Part shown: positions 59,661-64,000 of the stretch, piece by piece
How the letters are laid out: each line of letters begins with the position of its first letter
Position numbering within the stretch: the stretch's first letter is position 1
DNA from: CAZVWQ01 sp964631275
Lineage (GTDB): Bacteria > Patescibacteriota > JACMRA01
Assembly (NCBI GenBank): GCA_964631275.1
Contig: CAZVWQ010000003.1
Span: forward strand, 1 to 64,000
Reading direction: 5' to 3'
Length of the DNA stretch: 64,000 nucleotides
Made by a program: the position numbers and the translations under genes
Notes under the pieces: model-generated
What the model saw: the letters and a program-made list of their open reading frames with translations, nothing else
Database searches by the model: none
What the model was told of the DNA's origin: nothing

Positions 59661-61694
59661 TTAGGTTACTAACTCATCTTCAATAGTAATTTCTAACCTA
59701 GAAGGTATTCCTGGCATTGGTAAGCCAGCCTCTCTTCGTTCGATAGTTTTGATATTTGGATATTGTTTTTGTAAATCTCTCTTAGCTTGTTCAAATTCTG
59801 ATGAAGTTAAAGTTTGAGAAATAACCTTTTTATCAAAGTTATTCTTTTGGATATACTTGAAGTTGACGACCAAAGTTATCTTGTTATTAACGTTATTAAA
59901 ACTACCCTCAGAACTCAAAATTTTAGCCTCTTCTAGGTTTCTAACATCTACAAATTTTGCGGCTAAGACTTCTTCTAAAGCTAGGCTATCCAGATAATAA
60001 ACTTCTAAATATGCTCTAGCATCTACAGATAAGTCTTCGGTGATAGTTCCAACCTCATCACTAAAAACATAATCAGTAGAAAATTCTTTAAACCAGTTAG
60101 GATTAGTATAAATTTTTCTAAGGTTTAATTTTTCGATTTGGTTATTTTTTTCTAATTCAAATTTATCTTGAATTTCAGCTCTAAGCGAACCATAGTTTTC
60201 TTCAGTTATGACTTTATCATCTGTTTCTTGTTGGTTGTCGATGATTTCTCCAGCTACAGCTCTAACTCTGCTACCAAGACTTTCACCTCGTAAATTAAAA
60301 ATACTTAACTCATCTCCAATTTGAAGAGTTTTGTCTTCCCCAGGCTCTGTAGCTTGAATAGTTATAATCACCGAACCTCCCAAAGGAGGTACTCTAAAGG
60401 TTCCAGGATTACCATTTTGAGCTACCTGTCTATATCTATCCCCATTAGAATTAATTAAGATAATCCCCTCTCTATCAAAAAAAATAGCATTTCCGCTGTC
60501 ATTAATAACCTCTACATCGCCGATTACTCGATCAACCTCTTTAACAACATTAGTATCTAGTTTTCTTTGAGCTGAAGAATTTAAGATAACTTCTTTAGAC
60601 CGAAATTTTTCAACTGGAATGTTAATAGTTTCAGTCCTTTCTTTAGTTACACTAACAACATCAATTGTATAGACTGTAGTTGGAAAAAAATTGATAAAAC
60701 TAAAGACCAACAAACTTAAAGACAAAGAAGCCACGGTAAATTGTAAAACTTTCTCTACTTTAGTAGGGGGAAGGTATTCTTCTTCTGGCTCTTGGCTAGG
60801 TTGATAATCTCTAGAGTCTAACTCGTCTGTTATGCTATTTTCAGTTTTGATCTCAAATGTTTTTTGTAACTCTTTTAGAGCCTTACGAGTGGAGTCAATT
60901 TTTTCTAGCCAAGAATCTAAATTTTGTTTAACTTTGTCTTTTGACTCTTCTATTTTGTCTCCAATTTTTGGTTCTTCTATCTTTCCTAAAAGACTACTTC
61001 GTTGATAGCCTTGATCTTTAAGTAACTCATCAACCGCAAAACCAGCTGGAGTAATAGAACTATCAGGTCTAAGAATTGTATCTTTAGTTTCTTTTTGAGA
61101 ATTATTAGTTTCTTGTAGTATAAACTTTCTACCTTCTTCTATTTCAGGCTTATCTTCTTGAAGATTGTTAACAGTTGTTTTTTCAGCTTCCTTAATTTCA
61201 TCTTCTAGATATTCTTTTTTATAAATTTTTTGTTCGTAGTTTCCTTCTTCTTTTTTACCAAAAAGATTTTTATATATGGCTTGAATCTTAGATGAGTGTT
61301 TTTTTGTTTTTGGTTCTTGTTTGTCTATTTTTTTTGGTAACAGTTCAAGTTTGATGTTACCTTTTTCGTCTCTGTAGGGCTTATAGACATCAATATAAGT
61401 CGGCTCATAATTAGGTTTTTTGAAACTGTTTTCACCAAAAGGATTTGATGCTGGAACTACTTCAACGTTAGAATCATGTAAAAATTCCATAATTCTGGGG
61501 TCAGAGCTAGTCCAATAAATTTTTTTTGGGTAATTATTTAATTGATAATTAAAAACACTAAAAGAAATATAAGTCTCCATAAAACTAGGCAAGCTCTCCA
61601 GACTAATTACTACCTCAATACTAGAATCATTAACTAGTTGAGCTAGGCTTGCTAGAACTGATTGCTTTGTAGTGTGGCGATTAATTCTTAACAT
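59661..61694 (-). CDS. Large membrane-anchored protein, CPR-type (baseplate J-like annotation class)
   Basis: 677 aa. Residues 1-80 form a cytosolic alpha/beta domain (VLASLAQLVNDSSIEVVISL, KKIYWTSSDPRIMEFL). Residues about 85-320 are charged and low-complexity. One membrane helix at about 324-345 (FTVASLSLSLLVFSFINFFP) leads to an external, beta-rich region of about 330 residues (VPPLGGSVIITIQATEPGED). Proteins of this plan are widespread in CPR genomes, where they are often annotated as baseplate J/gp47-like. The role is unknown; a link to surface structures is inference. Confidence 0.65.
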   Translation of the reverse strand: MLRINRHTTKQSVLASLAQLVNDSSIEVVISLESLPSFMETYISFSVFNYQLNNYPKKIYWTSSDPRIMEFLHDSNVEVVPASNPFGENSFKKPNYEPTYIDVYKPYRDEKGNIKLELLPKKIDKQEPKTKKHSSKIQAIYKNLFGKKEEGNYEQKIYKKEYLEDEIKEAEKTTVNNLQEDKPEIEEGRKFILQETNNSQKETKDTILRPDSSITPAGFAVDELLKDQGYQRSSLLGKIEEPKIGDKIEESKDKVKQNLDSWLEKIDSTRKALKELQKTFEIKTENSITDELDSRDYQPSQEPEEEYLPPTKVEKVLQFTVASLSLSLLVFSFINFFPTTVYTIDVVSVTKERTETINIPVEKFRSKEVILNSSAQRKLDTNVVKEVDRVIGDVEVINDSGNAIFFDREGIILINSNGDRYRQVAQNGNPGTFRVPPLGGSVIITIQATEPGEDKTLQIGDELSIFNLRGESLGSRVRAVAGEIIDNQQETDDKVITEENYGSLRAEIQDKFELEKNNQIEKLNLRKIYTNPNWFKEFSTDYVFSDEVGTITEDLSVDARAYLEVYYLDSLALEEVLAAKFVDVRNLEEAKILSSEGSFNNVNNKITLVVNFKYIQKNNFDKKVISQTLTSSEFEQAKRDLQKQYPNIKTIERREAGLPMPGIPSRLEITIEDELVT

Positions 61695-61799
61695 AGCAAA
61701 AAAATACCCGAGATTAGAATTTATTGATTTGGATACAATATATGATTTAAAAAAATATTCTTGGATAAAACTGGTCTGTTCGTATTTATATTTTTTTTG

Positions 61800-61889
61800 T
61801 TAGTTTTGTCCATAACTTAGAGTTATAAAATTGAAACCCAAAAACAAATGTTAATCAAGCTGAAGAATAGGTTTTGAGACAAGCTTAAT
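61800..61889 (+). repeat. Repeat family D, copy 5
   Basis: TAGTTTTGTCCATAACTTAG to GGTTTTGAGACAAGCTTA; diverged core. Confidence 0.65.
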
Positions 61890-62088
61890 ATTTTACAAAA
61901 AAATCTCAGTTACTTTTTAGTAAATCTGATTATCAAAAAAACAATAAAAGATAGTCTTACAGAATATATTTTAGATAGTTTTTATAGAGGCTGGTTGGAT
62001 ATTAGTTACATTCAACACAAACCAAATTTTAGTTTTTCTTGAAATTTATTTAGGTTTTAACTAGGTCTAAATAATACAAAAAAAGTCA

Positions 62089-62200
62089 ATTTACCTTTTT
62101 TTATGGTAAAAAGTAATTCAACTAAAATAATAAATTTTTGTTTATTTTAAGCTGGAAAATAGCTGTTTTTATTTATTTTGCGACAATTTTATTAATAACT
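62089..62200 (+). repeat. Repeat family G, copy 2
   Basis: GTCAATTTACCTTTTTTTAT ... AATTTTTGTTTATTTTAAGC ... TATTTTGCGACAATTTTATT. Close to 22993-23107. The rest of 61890-62383 shows no gene. Confidence 0.6.
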
Positions 62201-62383
62201 TGCTAAAGTTTAGTACCGAATCCTTACCTATTTTAAAGAATATATCTAAATCTTTTTTAGGTTTTTAGGCTAGATATTTTTTATTTTAGGGTATTAAATA
62301 AATAATAAAAACAAAGCTGAATCGGGTATATATAATTTTAGGGATTTTTTTATTAAAAATAAACAAGCTGTGAAATCTAAAAA

Positions 62384-62458
62384 TGGTAGCGCTACGGGGA
62401 ATCGAACCCCGGTTACCGGAATGAGAATCCGGCGTCCTAGCCGTTAGACGATAGCGCC
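62384..62458 (-). tRNA. tRNA-Glu (anticodon CTC)
   Basis: On the minus strand: acceptor GGCGCTA/TAGCGCT (one G-U pair), anticodon stem CCGGA/TCCGG with loop TTCTCAT (CTC, Glu), T arm CGGGGTTCGATTCCCCG, and an encoded CCA. The D arm is TCTAACGGCTAGGA. Confidence 0.95.
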
Positions 62459-62513
62459 AAAAACCTGACTAGAAGGTTTGTATTCAATACAAGCTAATTT
62501 TATTTTTGTAATC

Positions 62514-62607
62514 TTAATTTTTGATTTAAATTAGATTCAATAAAGATTAAAGAGAAATATTTAAAAATTCAAAAAGTCTTAACGAGTTGATCTGAGTATA
62601 AATAAAA
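62514..62607 (-). repeat. Repeat family F, copy 4
   Basis: AATCTTAATTTTTGATTTAA to GTTGATCTGAGTATAAA. Almost the same as 4470-4563. Confidence 0.7.
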
Positions 62608-62702
62608 TAAAAGCGATCATTCTATAAATTTGCTACTTTTTATTTTAATAAAATAAACAAAAAACAGATTATTTTTTTGAACAACGAGGCAAGTTTTAAT
62701 TT

Positions 62703-62816
62703 TATACTCAATTCAGTTTCAAAATTTATATTTTTAAATCTTAAAAAGCTACAAAGTACCTTTAAAATCCAATTAAACTTAGTTCTGGTGTTAAATTTGG
62801 TTATAAAATGGGTATA
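62703..62816 (+). repeat. Repeat family C, copy 5
   Basis: TATACTCAATTCAGTTTCAA to GGTTATAAAATGGGTATA, with both ends intact. A good reference copy. Confidence 0.75.
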
Positions 62817-62929
62817 GAGATCAAATAATATTCTGTATAGTATAATACTATTTTCCGGTGTTTTTTGAGTATAGATAAGTCTATAGGTGGTATTTTTTGA
62901 GCAATTTTGCGGAAGTTGTTAGGCCTGTA

Positions 62930-63050
62930 CCTATTTTTGTGTCAACTTACATGAATTTTTTATACATAAATTAAGTCAAAAGAAGCTAATTGTTTGATTA
63001 CTAAAAGGTAATTACGAAAGTTATAAGCGTAACAACTGGGGTAAATATAA
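62930..63050 (+). repeat. Repeat family I, uninterrupted copy
   Basis: GTCAACTTACATGAATTTTT ... GTTTGATTACTAAAAGGTAA, TTACGAAAGTTATAAGCGTA. It represents the empty site of the IS1595 insertion at 1045-1883 (CTAAAAGGTAATTA). Confidence 0.65.
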
Positions 63051-63057
63051 ATTCTTT

Positions 63058-63232
63058 ATAAAACTTATTTAACTATTTATCTTTTAAAATAAATATTTTT
63101 AAGTTTTAGTTGTTTCAAAAATTGTAACTTAAACTACTCTTAACCTAGTATTTTAGATTTTTTATTCAAAACTAACTACAAACCAATTTTTACTTTTAAA
63201 TTGGTAAAAAAATTCAAACGAGTTCTATAAAT
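63058..63232 (+). repeat. Repeat family H, copy 3
   Basis: TATAAAACTTATTTAACTAT ... GTTTTAGTTGTTTCAAAAAT ... ATTCAAACGAGTTCTATAAA. Ends are inverted. Confidence 0.6.
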
Positions 63233-63290
63233 TTTACTCATTTTACTTGAAATTTAATAATTAATTCTTGATTTTTAACAAATCACAGCA

Positions 63291-63379
63291 ATTATGTCTG
63301 AAAACCTATTTTTTACTGTTAATTAATACTTATTTTATGGGATCAAAGTTTTGTAAATCTAAGTTATAGGACAAGACTA
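63291..63379 (-). repeat. Repeat family D, copy 6
   Basis: ATTATGTCTGAAAACCTATT to TAAGTTATAGGACAAGACTA. The same orientation as the 8431 copy. Confidence 0.7.
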
Positions 63380-63640
63380 GTGTTTGTTTTATAGTAAACT
63401 GCTATAATATTTAAAATTTTAAAAACTTTAATTTGAATTGATTTTGAGTAAAAATTTAAAGTATAATTTAACTATTTATTAAATAAAACAAAGCCTTAAA
63501 ACAAGGCTTAAGAGCCAAAATTAACATAAAATGCTTTTTACTTTTGGTCAACCATATAAACTACATTAATATTAGCCATTTCATATCAAATCTAAATTTA
63601 CTTAATTTGACAAAAGATATACAAAAAACAACCTTTTTTT

Positions 63641-63844
63641 TAGAACCTATTTAAAAACTATTTTAGCTTTAAAAACGTCTAAGCAGGTTGCTTTTTCTTC
63701 TTTGTAATCAACGTAAAGACGGTTTTTGTTTGAATAAAAATTATTAAACTTACACAAAAAGTTAGTTTTGGTTATTATTTTTTTTAAGGTTAGAACCCTA
63801 CTTAAAGGATTATCCCATCTCAAAATAACCAAACGGGTTCTATA
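63641..63844. repeat. Repeat family H, copy 4, open along its length
   Basis: Ends TAGAACCTATTTAAAAACTA and (complement) TATAGAACCCGTTTGGTTAT bound 204 bp. A 61-codon minus-strand frame (63647-63832) fills it, but with no recognisable content; I treat it as chance. Confidence 0.5.
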
Positions 63845-63874
63845 GTTTTACCTAATTCAGAAAATCCAGTTAAT

Positions 63875-64000
63875 ATGAGCAAAAAATCCGCAACTAAACT
63901 TAAAGCCAAAAGACAAAGGCAGGTTAATCGTCAGTCAAAACCAAAAGAAGAAATCCAAAAATTAGAAATAGATAGATTTGAGAAATCTTCAGAAAATCCT
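63875..64000 (+). CDS. N-terminal part of a gene running off the window
   Basis: ATG at 63875 and 42 codons to the edge. The N-terminus is strongly basic (KKSATKLKAKRQRQVNRQSK), followed by Glu/Lys-rich sequence (PKEEIQKLEIDRFEKSSENP). This is typical of a cytosolic tail before a membrane helix or of an RNA-binding protein. It cannot be identified. Confidence 0.55.
   Translation, partial: MSKKSATKLKAKRQRQVNRQSKPKEEIQKLEIDRFEKSSENP

Noticed and set aside
61890..62040. Open stretch reading about 50 codons (ending YIQHKPNFSFS) downstream of a family D repeat
   Set aside because: No start codon in frame, it begins inside the repeat, and it matches no family I recognise.
63647..63832. 61-aa minus-strand ORF inside a family H element
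   Set aside because: The frame is bounded by the element's own inverted repeats and shows no recognisable motif; chance openness in AT-rich repeat DNA is more likely.

Overview
The window looks like part of a small-genome, AT-rich bacterium of the Candidate Phyla Radiation (Patescibacteria). The signs are very AT-rich DNA, short compact proteins, ribosomal operons without rpmD (L30), a helicase-less PriA remnant, a large anchored protein of a type seen in these genomes, and class III ribonucleotide reductase as the only intact NTP/NDP reductase. UGA is used as a stop (for example at 5961-5963), so the code is standard and not the UGA=Gly code of Gracilibacteria/SR1. I cannot place it in a phylum from sequence alone. 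The assembly has one 100-N gap (46561-46660).

Layout. 1-2.6 kb: tail of a secreted protein, a dead IS1595-type element, and a single gene encoding ribosomal proteins S6 and S18 as one fused polypeptide. 2.9-11.3 kb: a ComEC-type DNA channel, tRNA-His and tRNA-Ala, an SDR oxidoreductase, a membrane-anchored helical protein, an AlkB-type dioxygenase, an M23 peptidoglycan hydrolase and a secreted protein. 11.4-13.7 kb (minus): greA-rplU-rplQ-rplM-rpsL. 13.8-17.6 kb: tRNA-Gln followed by an accessory island with a recombinase remnant, an IS630 remnant, an excisionase-like HTH and unknown genes. 17.8-22.9 kb: envelope proteins, a GNAT acetyltransferase, YraN and MiaA.

23.2-40.5 kb is the translation core. 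rpsJ-rplC-rplD-rplW-rpsS-rplB-rplV-rpsC-rpsQ-rplP-rplN is on the minus strand. PriA', rpsA and a membrane protein follow on the plus strand, then rplX-rplE-rpsN-rpsH-rplF-rplR-rpsE-tsf-rplY-rplO-tRNA-Ile-rpoA, also plus. The order suggests the S10/spc operon was cut between rplN and rplX by an inversion of about 10.7 kb.

41.4-51.2 kb holds surface-glycan genes (two flippases, UDP-glucose dehydrogenase, an FkbM methyltransferase, two glycosyltransferases) around a secreted subtilase with C-terminal repeats. 52.2-57.3 kb holds a class I-type ribonucleotide reductase large subunit that stops at residue 470, then nrdG and an intact nrdD. 57.5-61.7 kb holds small unknown genes, mutM, a short recO-like gene and a 677-aa anchored protein. 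62-64 kb is tRNA-Glu in repeat-rich DNA and the start of another gene.

The most unusual general feature is the intergenic DNA. It is tiled with short (about 90-200 bp) palindromic or inverted-repeat elements of at least ten families, most ending in TATACCC/TATACTC and GGGTATA/GAGTATA. One copy sits inside a copy of another family with an exact TA duplication (41164-41271). A different family, ending in CTTCCGCA, has inserted into a transposase gene (40629-40720) and supplies the start codon of another gene (17555). I read these as MITE-like elements, some probably moved by IS630/Tc1-type transposases. They spare the interiors of the ribosomal operons but fill almost every large gap. All repeat families, letters and edges were found by eye; copy counts are minimum values.
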